NCBI GenBank assembly: GCA_017448975.1
Contig: JAFSKN010000054.1
Location: forward strand, 1 to 64,000
Source: Clostridia bacterium
Lineage (GTDB): Bacteria; Bacillota; Clostridia; Christensenellales; Aristaeellaceae
Direction of reading: 5' to 3'
DNA: 64,000 nucleotides
Position numbers and translations under genes: made by a program. The notes below the pieces were generated by a model. That model ran no database searches. It saw nothing but the letters and a program-made list of their open reading frames with translations, and was not told the origin of the DNA. How positions within the stretch are numbered: the stretch's first letter is position 1; each line of letters begins with the position of its first letter. Shown here piece by piece: positions 27,240-35,604 of this stretch.

Positions 27240-28625
27240 TCAGCGTCCGCCGATGGTGATGCGGCAGCGCATGTCCGGGCCGCCCATACCCACGGGCATA
27301 GGCTGCTTCTTGCCGCAGAAGCCGCTGGAGGACCAGACCACCTTGTCGGACAGCATGTCCACGGTTTTGAGCATTTCAAAGGCGACGCCGGAAACGGTGG
27401 TGTCCAGCAGGGCCCGGCCCAGCTTGCCGCGCTTGATCTCATAGCCTAAGGACACGCCGAACATAAATTCACCCGTCAAATCGGCCTGGCCGTTGGAGCT
27501 GTCGATCAGATAATAGCCGTCGTCGATGGAGGCGATCATGTCTTCCAGCGTGCTCTTGCCCGGAAGGATGCAGGTGTTCCGCATGCGGATCAGGGGTTCG
27601 TCGTTGAAATCCCAGGCCCGGGCGTTGCCTTGAGGCGCCACCCCGAAATGGGCGGCGGTTTCCCGGTTGTTCATGTAACCGGCCAGGATGCCGTCTTTGA
27701 TCAGCACAGCGTCCCTGGCCAGGGTGCCCTCATCGTCTAAGTACACGGGCAGGGGAGTGGGCACGCCGAAGGCTTCCCCGGCGAAATCCACCAGGTTTAC
27801 CATTGCAGAGGCCACAGGCTTGTGCAGGCTGGGCCCGGCTGCGCTGCCGCCCAGTACAAGATCGGCCTCCACGGTGTGGCCCACGGCTTCATGGGCCAGC
27901 ATGCCGCCCATCATGCCGCCTAAAATGACGGTTTTGCTGCCCGCTTCGGCGTACACGCCTTCTTTTTTGTTCATGAGGTGAGCGTGCAGCGCGTCGATGC
28001 CGGGATACACCGCGGACAGATCGGCAAAGTGATCCGCAAAGCTGCCCGCGCCGCCGAAGGCCTTGAACAGCTCCACCGGCGCGCCGCTTTTGCTTTCGGC
28101 GGACATCATCACATAGATATAGCACCGGGGATAAGTGACGTGGCCGCTGGCCGCGTCGGAAGTGAGGATGATCTTATCCTGGGAATCTTCGGAATAGACC
28201 ACCGTACGGCTGAGCAGATCGGGATAGGTGCGGCAGATATAGCCGTCGATCTCCTGGCAGGCCTCGATGATGCGCTTCTGATCGGTATCCACGATCAGGC
28301 GGCAGTCCGGCACCGTGCCGCCCGGCAGGGCCGGATACGTCCCGCGGGGAGCGCCGGCCCGCTGATCCAGGAACAGCGCGTTTTCCGTGGCGGCTTTCAG
28401 TACCGCTTCCGCGTCCTTTTCCGTGTAGGAGGCCACCGATGAAAAGCCGTACCGGCCGTTCTTGGTGACCCGCGCGCTGATGCCCCGGCTTTCGCCGCGG
28501 CTATTCTGTACTAAGCTTCCTTTCAGCAGCACCACGCGGCGGGAACGGTTTTCGTGTCCCCGCAGCACGGTCTGCGCGCCCGGGGCAAAATGCTTCGCCT
28601 GCGGGCTGATGATATCTGCGATCAT
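27240..28625 (-). CDS. tldD: TldD family metalloprotease subunit
   Basis: 461 residues from the ATG at 28625, preceded by AAAAGGAGGAGCT; a longer frame to 28697 lacks a site. The zinc motif HEAVGH is present near residue 245, followed by HTVEADLV. Other family blocks are MNNRETAAHFG and the C-terminal CGKKQPMPVGMGGPDMR. First gene of the tldD-pmbA pair. The protease can process short unfolded peptides, so it could be relevant to the leader-peptide gene at 12358-12579, but that link is speculation. Confidence 0.94.
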   Translation of the reverse strand: MIADIISPQAKHFAPGAQTVLRGHENRSRRVVLLKGSLVQNSRGESRGISARVTKNGRYGFSSVASYTEKDAEAVLKAATENALFLDQRAGAPRGTYPALPGGTVPDCRLIVDTDQKRIIEACQEIDGYICRTYPDLLSRTVVYSEDSQDKIILTSDAASGHVTYPRCYIYVMMSAESKSGAPVELFKAFGGAGSFADHFADLSAVYPGIDALHAHLMNKKEGVYAEAGSKTVILGGMMGGMLAHEAVGHTVEADLVLGGSAAGPSLHKPVASAMVNLVDFAGEAFGVPTPLPVYLDDEGTLARDAVLIKDGILAGYMNNRETAAHFGVAPQGNARAWDFNDEPLIRMRNTCILPGKSTLEDMIASIDDGYYLIDSSNGQADLTGEFMFGVSLGYEIKRGKLGRALLDTTVSGVAFEMLKTVDMLSDKVVWSSSGFCGKKQPMPVGMGGPDMRCRITIGGR

Positions 28626-28792
28626 AGCTCCTCCTTTTATCAGGTTCGTTCGCTGTTTTGCCCGGTTTTCCCCGGGCTTTCCTGTTTTTTTCGCCATGGC
28701 GCGCCTCTTTTCCTGCCTGAAAGCTCGAAAAGGGCGGAATGGAGAAAGAAATCAATAATCCTTTTTCGTACACATCCGGAACAGCGGGACGG

Positions 28793-28821
28793 TTGTTTTC
28801 CTTATTGTTTTCTGCTACAAT
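28793..28821 (+). promoter_or_regulatory. Promoter of the YbaK-type gene
   Basis: TTGTTT (28793-28798), a 17-base spacer and TACAAT (28816-28821). Confidence 0.55.
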
Positions 28822-28860
28822 GGGCGGCGATAACAGAACAAAACACGCAAGGAGGCCCTT

Positions 28861-29334
28861 ATGGCGATCGAGAATGTAAGAGCGTTTTTCAGGCAATACG
28901 GCTTGGAAGACCGGATTCGGGAATTTACCGTTTCCAGCGCCACGGTGGAATTGGCGGCGGAGGCTCTGGGCTGCGCGGGCTGCCGCATCGCAAAAAGCCT
29001 GTCCTTCTCGGTGAACGGCGAACCTATCTTAGTGGTGGCCGCCGGGGACGCCAAGGTGGATAACGCCAAATTCAAGGCGCAATTTGCCGCAAAGGCCAAA
29101 ATGCTGTCCCCGGAGGATACCCTTGCCCTGATCGGTCACGCGGTGGGCGGCGTGTGCCCCTTCGCGGTGAAGGAGGGCGTGAAGGTCTATTTAGACGCTT
29201 CCCTCAAACGCTTTGACACCGTGTTTCCCGCCTGCGGCAGCAGCAACAGCGCCATCGAGCTGACCATCCCCGAATTGGAAAAGTATTCCGCCTGCGCGGG
29301 GTGGGTAGACGTGTGCAAGGGCTGGAACACGTAA
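28861..29334 (+). CDS. YbaK/EbsC-type aminoacyl-tRNA deacylase
   Basis: 157 residues, the usual size. The family removes wrongly attached amino acids from tRNA (for example Cys or Ala from tRNA-Pro). Seen: the invariant lysine in CRIAKSLSFSVNG (about 44), GDAKVDNAKFK, GHAVGGVCPFAV near 98-109 with the conserved GGVxPF pattern, and VFPACGSSNSAIELT near the end. Small single-gene unit with its own promoter; the sensor kinase begins 53 bases downstream and could be read through. Confidence 0.9.
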   Translation: MAIENVRAFFRQYGLEDRIREFTVSSATVELAAEALGCAGCRIAKSLSFSVNGEPILVVAAGDAKVDNAKFKAQFAAKAKMLSPEDTLALIGHAVGGVCPFAVKEGVKVYLDASLKRFDTVFPACGSSNSAIELTIPELEKYSACAGWVDVCKGWNT

Positions 29335-29387
29335 ACAAGCGGACGGTTCCGCGTTCGAAAAACCAATGAGCGGAAGGAGGGCTGGGC

Positions 29388-30662
29388 ATGGCGGAAACGG
29401 ACATTTTTTTTGCTTTCTTTATTTTGTTTCTGCTGGTGGGGCTGGCGTTCACCGTTTTCAACGATTCCTATATCCGCCGCGAACACCGAAAAACCCTGCT
29501 GCTGATCGTTGGCCTGTGCGCTTCCCTGGTCGTCCAGAATTGCTGGCAGTACGCGCTGACCATCGGGCCGATGAAGCAGGTGGAAAGACAACTGGTTGCC
29601 ATTTACGGTTATTCCGTCCGCCCGGTAATCATCGCGCTGATCTTTCCCATCATCGCGCCGAAAACGCCGAAAACGCCGAAAAAGCGGTTCTGGCCCGCCT
29701 GGTCCCTGGTGGGGATCAACGCGGCGGTTCATATGACCGCCCTGTTTTCCACCATCTGTTTCACGATCACCGAGCATAATCGTTACTATGGCGGGCCCCT
29801 CAAGTTTTTCTGCGTTTTTACCAGTCTGCTGCTGCTGGCTTACCTGCTGTATATGATCATCCGCGAATCCCGCGGCCTCCGCCCCGCGGACAAGGTGATG
29901 CCCGTGCTGTCCATCGTGCTGATCCTCGTTTCCGTGTGGCTGGACGTACAGGACGATGGAAACAGTCATGCCATCACGTTTCTGACCGTCGCCCTGTCTG
30001 TCAGTAGTGTGTTTTATTATATCTGGCTGCATCTCCAGTTCGTGCGCGAGCATGAGGAGGATTTGAAGGCGCGGCAGCGCATCCGGATCATGATGTCCCA
30101 GATCCAGCCCCATTTCTTGTACAATACCCTGTCCACCATCCAGGCGCTTTGCTACGCAAACCCGAAAAAGGCCGCCGGGATCACGGGGGATTTCGCCGCT
30201 TACCTGCGCCAGAATTTGGCTTCCCTGGGCGAATCCGGCCTGATTCCCTTCCCAAAGGAGCTGGAGCATACCAAAGTGTACGCGGGGATCGAGGAAACCC
30301 GTTTTCCCAACATTCATGTGCGGTATGATATTCAGGACGGCGGTTTTTCCCTGCCGCCCCTGACTCTCCAGCCCATCGTGGAAAACGCCATCCGCCACGG
30401 CGTGCGCATCCGGGAGGAAGGGATCATCGAAATCAGTACGCGGCAGCGGGAGGATGGCCATGAGATCGTGGTCCGCGACAACGGCGTGGGCTTCGACGTG
30501 CGGAAGCTGGAAAACGCCGACGAAAGCCACATCGGTTTACGGAACGTGCGGGACCGGGTGGAGCGCATGTGCGGCGGCACATTGACCGTTGAAAGCCGCG
30601 TCGGGGAAGGAACCGGCGTCACAATTTTCGTACCCGCAGCAGGAAAAAACTGGAAAGGATAA
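29388..30662 (+). CDS. Sensor histidine kinase, LytS/YehU-type
   Basis: 424 residues. Six or seven membrane helices fill residues 1-215, followed by a short coiled linker, the His_kinase domain with phospho-acceptor QPHFLYNTL (about 241-249) and an HATPase with VENAIRHG (N box), DNGVGFD and IGLRNVRDRVE. There is a small in-frame repeat, PKTPKTPKK, in a cytoplasmic loop near 92-100. Such kinases sense membrane or small-molecule signals and phosphorylate LytTR-like or SARP-like regulators. The partner encoded 6 bases downstream is interrupted by a stop codon, so signalling by this pair may be defective. Confidence 0.92.
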   Translation: MAETDIFFAFFILFLLVGLAFTVFNDSYIRREHRKTLLLIVGLCASLVVQNCWQYALTIGPMKQVERQLVAIYGYSVRPVIIALIFPIIAPKTPKTPKKRFWPAWSLVGINAAVHMTALFSTICFTITEHNRYYGGPLKFFCVFTSLLLLAYLLYMIIRESRGLRPADKVMPVLSIVLILVSVWLDVQDDGNSHAITFLTVALSVSSVFYYIWLHLQFVREHEEDLKARQRIRIMMSQIQPHFLYNTLSTIQALCYANPKKAAGITGDFAAYLRQNLASLGESGLIPFPKELEHTKVYAGIEETRFPNIHVRYDIQDGGFSLPPLTLQPIVENAIRHGVRIREEGIIEISTRQREDGHEIVVRDNGVGFDVRKLENADESHIGLRNVRDRVERMCGGTLTVESRVGEGTGVTIFVPAAGKNWKG

Positions 30663-30668
30663 TGGGTC

Positions 30669-31466
30669 ATGAGAGCGATTTGTGTGGATGATGAAAAGCT
30701 GATCACCGATTACGTGGTTTCCCTGTGCCGCGAAATGCCGCCGCTTACCGAAGCGCAGGGCTTTACCCGCGCCCGGGAAGCGCTCCAATGGCTTGGGGAT
30801 CACGACGCCGACCTGGCCCTGCTGGATATCGATATGCCGGATATGAACGGCCTTAAGCTGGCGGCGGAGATCAAAAAGCTGCGCCCCGGTACGGCCATCG
30901 TTTTTCTCACCGGCTATTCCGAATACGCGGTAGACGCCTTTGCGCTGCGCGCCTCCGGCTATCTGCTCAAGCCCGTCAGCAAAGAAAAGCTGGCTGCGGA
31001 AGTGGCCTACGCCCTGTCCGGGCAACGCAAAGCCCCCGAGGGGCGTGTTGTGGCGCGCACCTTCGGGAGCTTCGATCTGTTTGTGGACGGGGAGCTGGCC
31101 ACCTTCCGCCAGGCCAAATGAAAGGAGCTGCTGGCCTACCTGATCGACCGCCAGGGCGGCAGCGTCACCCGGGCGGAGGCTTTCGCCATCCTGTGGGAGG
31201 ACCGCATGTACGACCGGGGCATGCAGAAGCAGTTGGACGGAATCATCCGCAGCCTGCGGGACACGCTGGCGGAATACGGGATCGGGGAAATCTTAGAAAT
31301 GAAAAAAGGCGCCCTGCGGGTCCGCCCGGAGATGATCTCCTGCGACGCCTGGCGCTTTTTCCAAGGCGACGCGAACGCGGTGAACGCTTTCCGGGGCGAA
31401 TACATGAGCGCTTATGCCTGGGGCGCGGAAACCGAAAGCTTTATGAGCCGGAAGCTTGGTTTCTGA
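30669..31466 (+). pseudogene. Response regulator interrupted by an in-frame TGA
   Basis: The first 150 codons encode a complete receiver domain (VDDEK near 6-10, phosphorylated aspartate in LLDIDMPD, LTGYSEYAV, KPVS) and the first strands of an output domain (FGSFDLFVDGELATF). A TGA at 31119-31121 then stops translation, yet the same frame stays open to 31466 and continues the expected winged-helix: KELLAYLIDRQGGSVTR, WEDR, QLDGIIRSLRDTL. Intact relatives read through this point with a sense codon, commonly after R-x-x-K. One base change from a sense codon explains it. A truncated receiver-only protein of 150 residues may still be made. A sequencing error is the other explanation. Confidence 0.82.
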
Positions 31467-31755
31467 AAGCAGATTGAAAAACTGTTTCATTCTTTTCGGC
31501 CTTTGGAGGACATTCGGAGATAGTTCGCCTTTGATGAAAACCGTGAGGATTGAGCTCGTATCCCCGACGCTGTATTCATGTGGAGCATGGTCAGCACGGG
31601 AGGTTTTCACAGGCAAACGCCTATGCCTTAGGTACATACGGCTTGGCTTATAGCCCCTCCGAATGCCGTCCAAGGGCCGAAAAATATGCGCAGGTATCCC
31701 TTGCAAGGATATCATATGATACGCTGTCCAGTAAGTGTCCAGTAAAAACAAGAAA

Positions 31756-31804
31756 AAAAGCCCTCCTTCCGCGAATTTTTTTCATCCGCGGAAGGCGGGC
31801 TTTT
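31756..31804. terminator. Terminator in the 31467-32043 gap
   Basis: Arms of 18 bases with one mismatch (31756-31773 and 31787-31804), with T-runs on both strands, so it can end transcription from either side. The rest of this 577-base gap holds no gene I can support: a tandem TGTCCAGTAA pair (31725-31745), a small hairpin (31938-31956) and a 19-base sequence (31928-31946) shared with 55474-55492. Confidence 0.8.
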
Positions 31805-31927
31805 GTTCCGGCGCTCATTCCCGTTCTATGCAATCTAACGCTTTTAGCTTAATTCTTGTTTCTCCTGTTCGTTCTCGCGATTCTGATTCTACAGATTATT
31901 TGTATTCTCCATGCTCTACAGCCTCAG

Positions 31928-31946
31928 TTTATCATTTCTTTATCAG
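31928..31946 (+). repeat. 19-base direct repeat, left copy (possible att core)
   Basis: TTTATCATTTCTTTATCAG, identical to and in the same direction as 55474-55492. It lies about 100 bases beyond the end of the rhamnose operon. Confidence 0.35.
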
Positions 31947-32043
31947 CGTGATAAAGAGGCTGTTTTGCTGTGGATTGCGGGGATTATTCCCCTGGAATCA
32001 TTATATGTTATATTCAGAATAGAAGCAAGCGTTTTGTAACCAT

Positions 32044-32859
32044 TTATACTAAATATCCTTCCCGCGCTTTGATACCGAACCTCTTCTCCAGCTGGTGCAT
32101 CTGCTCGTCAGTGATGGTATTGAGCCGGGGCAAATGTGCGATCTTCATATAGATTTCGGCGGCTTTTTCGGCGGTTTCGATGAGGCCGAAGGTCTCGTCC
32201 AGGTCCTTGCCCGCGCCGTAAATACCATGCTGACTCCACACCACCAGCCGGGCGGTCAGCATCTTTTCCGCCGTAGCCTCGCCGATCTCGTTGGTGCCGC
32301 AGAGCATCCAGGGCAGCACGTTCACGCCCTCGGGGAAGACAACGATGCACTCGGTGCACATCTGCCACAGGGTACGGGTGAATTCTCGCTCGTCCAGCGT
32401 GTGCACATAGGTCATGGCCAGCAGGTTGGCGGGGTGGCAGTGCATGACGACCCTGTTTTCGGGATTCACCTTCAGCCGTGCCACATGGCTCATCATGTGG
32501 GCCGGGAATTCGCTGGTAAACTGCCCGCCGTCGGTGTAACCCCACAGAAGATCGGCTTGGGTACCCTGCTCCTTCAACCGCACAATGCCAAGGTTGACGT
32601 CCGGGGCATACTGCACGTTCTTGAAATACTTGCCCGTGCCGGTGACAAGGAAGTATTTCCCGTCCAGCTCCGGCGCGGTGAAGCCCGTGGGGATGGTGCG
32701 GAGCATACCGTTTTCCGTGTCCAGGTATTCCTTGATTTCGTTTTCCTCCAGCATCAGGGAGATGTTCCCGCCGTTGCGTTCGTCCCAGCCGTGGGCGTAC
32801 ATGTTCGTCGCGGTGCGGATCATTTCCACCATAAAAGGCGCTTCCAGAATATTCTTCAT
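32044..32859 (-). CDS. rhaD: L-rhamnulose-1-phosphate aldolase
   Basis: 271 residues, as in E. coli RhaD. It cleaves L-rhamnulose 1-phosphate to dihydroxyacetone phosphate and L-lactaldehyde. The class II zinc site is complete: H140 and H142 (HCHPANLLAMTY), H211 (WSQHG) and E117 (SEFPAH), matching E. coli E117, H141, H143 and H212. The N-terminal GWDERNGGNIS binds phosphate in the family. It is the last gene of the rhamnose operon, 18 bases after the isomerase-type gene. No lactaldehyde reductase or microcompartment genes follow. Confidence 0.97.
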   Translation of the reverse strand: MKNILEAPFMVEMIRTATNMYAHGWDERNGGNISLMLEENEIKEYLDTENGMLRTIPTGFTAPELDGKYFLVTGTGKYFKNVQYAPDVNLGIVRLKEQGTQADLLWGYTDGGQFTSEFPAHMMSHVARLKVNPENRVVMHCHPANLLAMTYVHTLDEREFTRTLWQMCTECIVVFPEGVNVLPWMLCGTNEIGEATAEKMLTARLVVWSQHGIYGAGKDLDETFGLIETAEKAAEIYMKIAHLPRLNTITDEQMHQLEKRFGIKAREGYLV

Positions 32860-32877
32860 TCTCTTTTCCTCCTCAGT

Positions 32878-34302
32878 TTATCGGGTGATAACGTCCACGG
32901 GAACATCGAAAATCTTGGCGACTTTGAGGATCGTATCAATGTGCCGGCCCACGGCTGCCGCCATGTGATGCGTGGGGCCGGCTTCGCTCCAGCGGTTACA
33001 GAAATCCCGGGCCCCGCAGGTGAAGCGCATGCGCATGTTGGTATCGCCGAAGGTGAAGATGGGGCCTTTCTCGTTGACGCCCTCCGCTGCGACGAACTTG
33101 AAATGCCCGTCCCTGTCCTGCGTGATGCCCAGGAAGGTGATGGCTTTGTTGGTGGGCGGATAGAATTGGGTCAGATACCCGCCGCCGGTTTTGCCGTGGA
33201 ACACAGGGACGATCTTCATGGTGGGCTTTTTCGCCTGGGAAATGTCCGCATCTCCGCTGCCGGAATGCCCGATGATGCAGATGTCCTCGTTGAAGTCGAT
33301 GGAATACATTTCGGAAAGCTGGCCAGTGCCGGAAATGGTTTTCAGGATGCCCATGGCCATGGCCACCTTGATGTCCCCTTCCACGGCGCAGGCGGTGCCC
33401 TGCTTGATGAGCATGGAAAACGCCGGAATCAGCATGGAATCCAGCTTTCCCGCAATGCCCTGGGCGAAGCCGTCGTAGTGGGAGGCCACGAAGCCCAGCT
33501 GCTCGTCTTTGCACCACTGCTCGAAAGCGACGACATACTTTGCCATGTCCCACACGGTTTCCACCGTCGCGCCGCCCTCGATGTCGAAGGTATCCAGAAT
33601 ATCCTGGGCCTTTAAGCGGATGGCTTTTTCGTCGGTGATGTCATCGGCGATGGCCCACATCTTTTCCCAGTCAAACTGCTTGGTGTACAGTCCCATCCGG
33701 TGATACAGGTTGGTTTCGTCGATGTACAGGTCCATCATGCCGGGATAGGGCCGGCCGATCTGGGCGATGTTGGTGTAACGGAAGCGGCGGCGCACCTGGG
33801 CGGCCTTGCACCAGTCCAGAATTTCCTTTTCCACTTCAGGATCGCCGCCCTCCACCACGCCGGTAATGACCGCGTGGCGCTTGCCGGCCCTTTCCAGATC
33901 GGCCACCATCTCGCCCACGGCCCCGCAGGCGTACAATTCGCCCAGCCAGGTGGGCGTATCGGTATTCGTGTAGTCTGGGGCCTTTTTCTTCTGCACGTTC
34001 ACCAGCACCACGGGCACGTCCAGGTCCCGCACGGCGGGCAGCATGTTGTAGGAGGTGGCGTAGGTGAGCAGCTGCAGGATCACCAGATCCACGTCCGCGG
34101 CGCGAAATTTGTCGCCAGCCTCCATGGCCTTTTCCTTGGTGGTGATGATGCCGCCGTCGATCAGCTCCACGGTGTCCGGGATGGTCTTTTTGAACGCGGC
34201 GTACTGGCCCTCGAATTCCGGCACCAGTTGCGGGAACTGGGGCAGGTACGCCCCCAGAGCGATGGCAAACACGCCGACGCGGGCTTTGGTTTCCACGAGC
34301 AT
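32878..34302 (-). CDS. L-fucose/L-arabinose isomerase family protein, probable rhamnose isomerase substitute
   Basis: 474 residues. The sequence belongs to the L-arabinose/L-fucose isomerase superfamily (for example LVILQLLTYATSYNML, VQKKKAPDY, ACAVEGDIKVAMAMGIL, HSGSGDAD) and not to the RhaA family. Conserved glutamate and histidine positions expected for manganese are plausible (VEGDIK, GHSGSGD) but not proven. Its place between rhamnulokinase (3 bases upstream) and RhaD (18 bases downstream), with no rhaA in the window, makes it the best candidate for L-rhamnose to L-rhamnulose isomerisation. It could also act on another deoxysugar such as fucose. Confidence 0.85.
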   Translation of the reverse strand: MLVETKARVGVFAIALGAYLPQFPQLVPEFEGQYAAFKKTIPDTVELIDGGIITTKEKAMEAGDKFRAADVDLVILQLLTYATSYNMLPAVRDLDVPVVLVNVQKKKAPDYTNTDTPTWLGELYACGAVGEMVADLERAGKRHAVITGVVEGGDPEVEKEILDWCKAAQVRRRFRYTNIAQIGRPYPGMMDLYIDETNLYHRMGLYTKQFDWEKMWAIADDITDEKAIRLKAQDILDTFDIEGGATVETVWDMAKYVVAFEQWCKDEQLGFVASHYDGFAQGIAGKLDSMLIPAFSMLIKQGTACAVEGDIKVAMAMGILKTISGTGQLSEMYSIDFNEDICIIGHSGSGDADISQAKKPTMKIVPVFHGKTGGGYLTQFYPPTNKAITFLGITQDRDGHFKFVAAEGVNEKGPIFTFGDTNMRMRFTCGARDFCNRWSEAGPTHHMAAAVGRHIDTILKVAKIFDVPVDVITR

Positions 34303-34305
34303 GGT

Positions 34306-35586
34306 TTATTCCTCCTTTGCTGCTTTCATCTGGATCTGCAGGTTGCCGAGGGCTGTGGCTTCGATGGGCAGAGCGACGACTTCTTTTCCGGTCGCTTCCG
34401 CCGTCAGGCGGTTCAGAAAGGCATTCTTCGCGCCGCCGCCCACAATGTACAGCTGGTCATAGTGCTTGCCGGTGTTGTGCTGCAGCTCCTGGATAGCGTT
34501 CATATAGCTGAGAGCCAGGGAGCGGTAGGCGCAGCGGAAGTAATCGTCCATGTTCTGCGGAGCGGTTTTCAGCGCCTCGTCAAATGCTTCCTTCATGCTC
34601 TTCGGCGCAAGAAAGGCTTGTGCATTGGCGTCTGCGGTTTCCTCAAAACGGCTCTTTTCCGCTTGGGCGATGATGCTTCCCCAATCCATATCGGGACATA
34701 GCTCAGCCCGGAGCCGATTGACGATCCACATGCCCATGATGTTCTTTTGGTAACGGTTGTAGCCCACGCCGCCCTCGTTGGACCAGTTGGCCAGTTCGCT
34801 GGCGGCATTGGTGATGGGCCTTTCGGTCTTGACGCCAAGCAAACTCCAGGTGCCGGAGGAAATGTAGGGCTCGTTCCCCGCCATGGGGATGCCCTCCACC
34901 GCGCTGCCGGTATCGTGGGTGGCGCAGAGGACGACCTTTATGCCCTTGTATGTCCCGATCACCGTGCCGGGCTGCTGCAGGGGCTTGAAAAACCGCTTGG
35001 GCAGATCCAGGGCGCGGATGATTTCCGCATCATATTCCCCGGTTTGGGCGCTGACCATGCCGCCGGTGGTGGCGTTGGTGTACTCGTGGCTTTTCACGCC
35101 GCAGAGCCTGTACATCAGGTATTCCGGGATCATCAGGAAGCCGCAGGCCTGCTCCAGCCGCCCGGCCAGCTTGTCGGCGTACAGCTGATAGATCGTATTG
35201 AAGGGCTGGAACTGGATGCCCGTTCTGCGGTACAGCTCCGAAAAGGGCATTTTTTCGTGCACCTGCGGGATCACCGCTTCCGTCCGCCCATCCCGATAAG
35301 CGTAGCAGGGCAGAATGGGCTGGTTCTTGTTCATCAGCACGTAATCCACGCCCCAGGTGTCGACGGACAGACTTTCGATCTGCGGGTATTGTTTCAGCGC
35401 CGCCTCGATGCCCGTCCGCACGTGGGCTTCCAGGATTTCGATATCCCAGGTCAGATGCCCGTTCGCCTTTGTCACGCCGTTGGGAAAGCGGTACACCTCT
35501 TTGGTTTGGATTTCCCCATTCGCTTTCCAGCCGACGATGTGCCGCCCGCTGGACGCGCCGATGTCGATGGCCAGATAGTATTTCAT
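34306..35586 (-). CDS. rhaB: Rhamnulokinase
   Basis: 426 residues, shorter than E. coli RhaB (489). FGGY kinase fold: N-terminal phosphate loop DIGASSGRHIVGW, substrate loop SVDTWGVDYVL, ATHDTGSAVEG and the ATP-binding YISSGTWSLLG, then YIVGGGAKNAFLN. SASSGR and DTWGVDY patterns are particular to rhamnulokinases. It phosphorylates L-rhamnulose at O1. Start ATG at 35586; the epimerase-like gene ends 18 bases upstream. Confidence 0.95.
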   Translation of the reverse strand: MKYYLAIDIGASSGRHIVGWKANGEIQTKEVYRFPNGVTKANGHLTWDIEILEAHVRTGIEAALKQYPQIESLSVDTWGVDYVLMNKNQPILPCYAYRDGRTEAVIPQVHEKMPFSELYRRTGIQFQPFNTIYQLYADKLAGRLEQACGFLMIPEYLMYRLCGVKSHEYTNATTGGMVSAQTGEYDAEIIRALDLPKRFFKPLQQPGTVIGTYKGIKVVLCATHDTGSAVEGIPMAGNEPYISSGTWSLLGVKTERPITNAASELANWSNEGGVGYNRYQKNIMGMWIVNRLRAELCPDMDWGSIIAQAEKSRFEETADANAQAFLAPKSMKEAFDEALKTAPQNMDDYFRCAYRSLALSYMNAIQELQHNTGKHYDQLYIVGGGAKNAFLNRLTAEATGKEVVALPIEATALGNLQIQMKAAKEE

Positions 35587-35604
35587 CCGTGTCCCCCGCT
35601 TTCT

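Noticed and set aside
31119..31121. TGA in the response regulator as a recoded codon (selenocysteine or tryptophan/glycine)
   Set aside because: TGA ends many normal genes in this window, no SECIS-like hairpin is evident just after it, and relatives do not have cysteine at this site as far as I know.
31293..31751. A 152-codon minus-strand frame after the broken response regulator
   Set aside because: It overlaps the conserved tail of the response regulator, lacks a ribosome site and resembles no protein.
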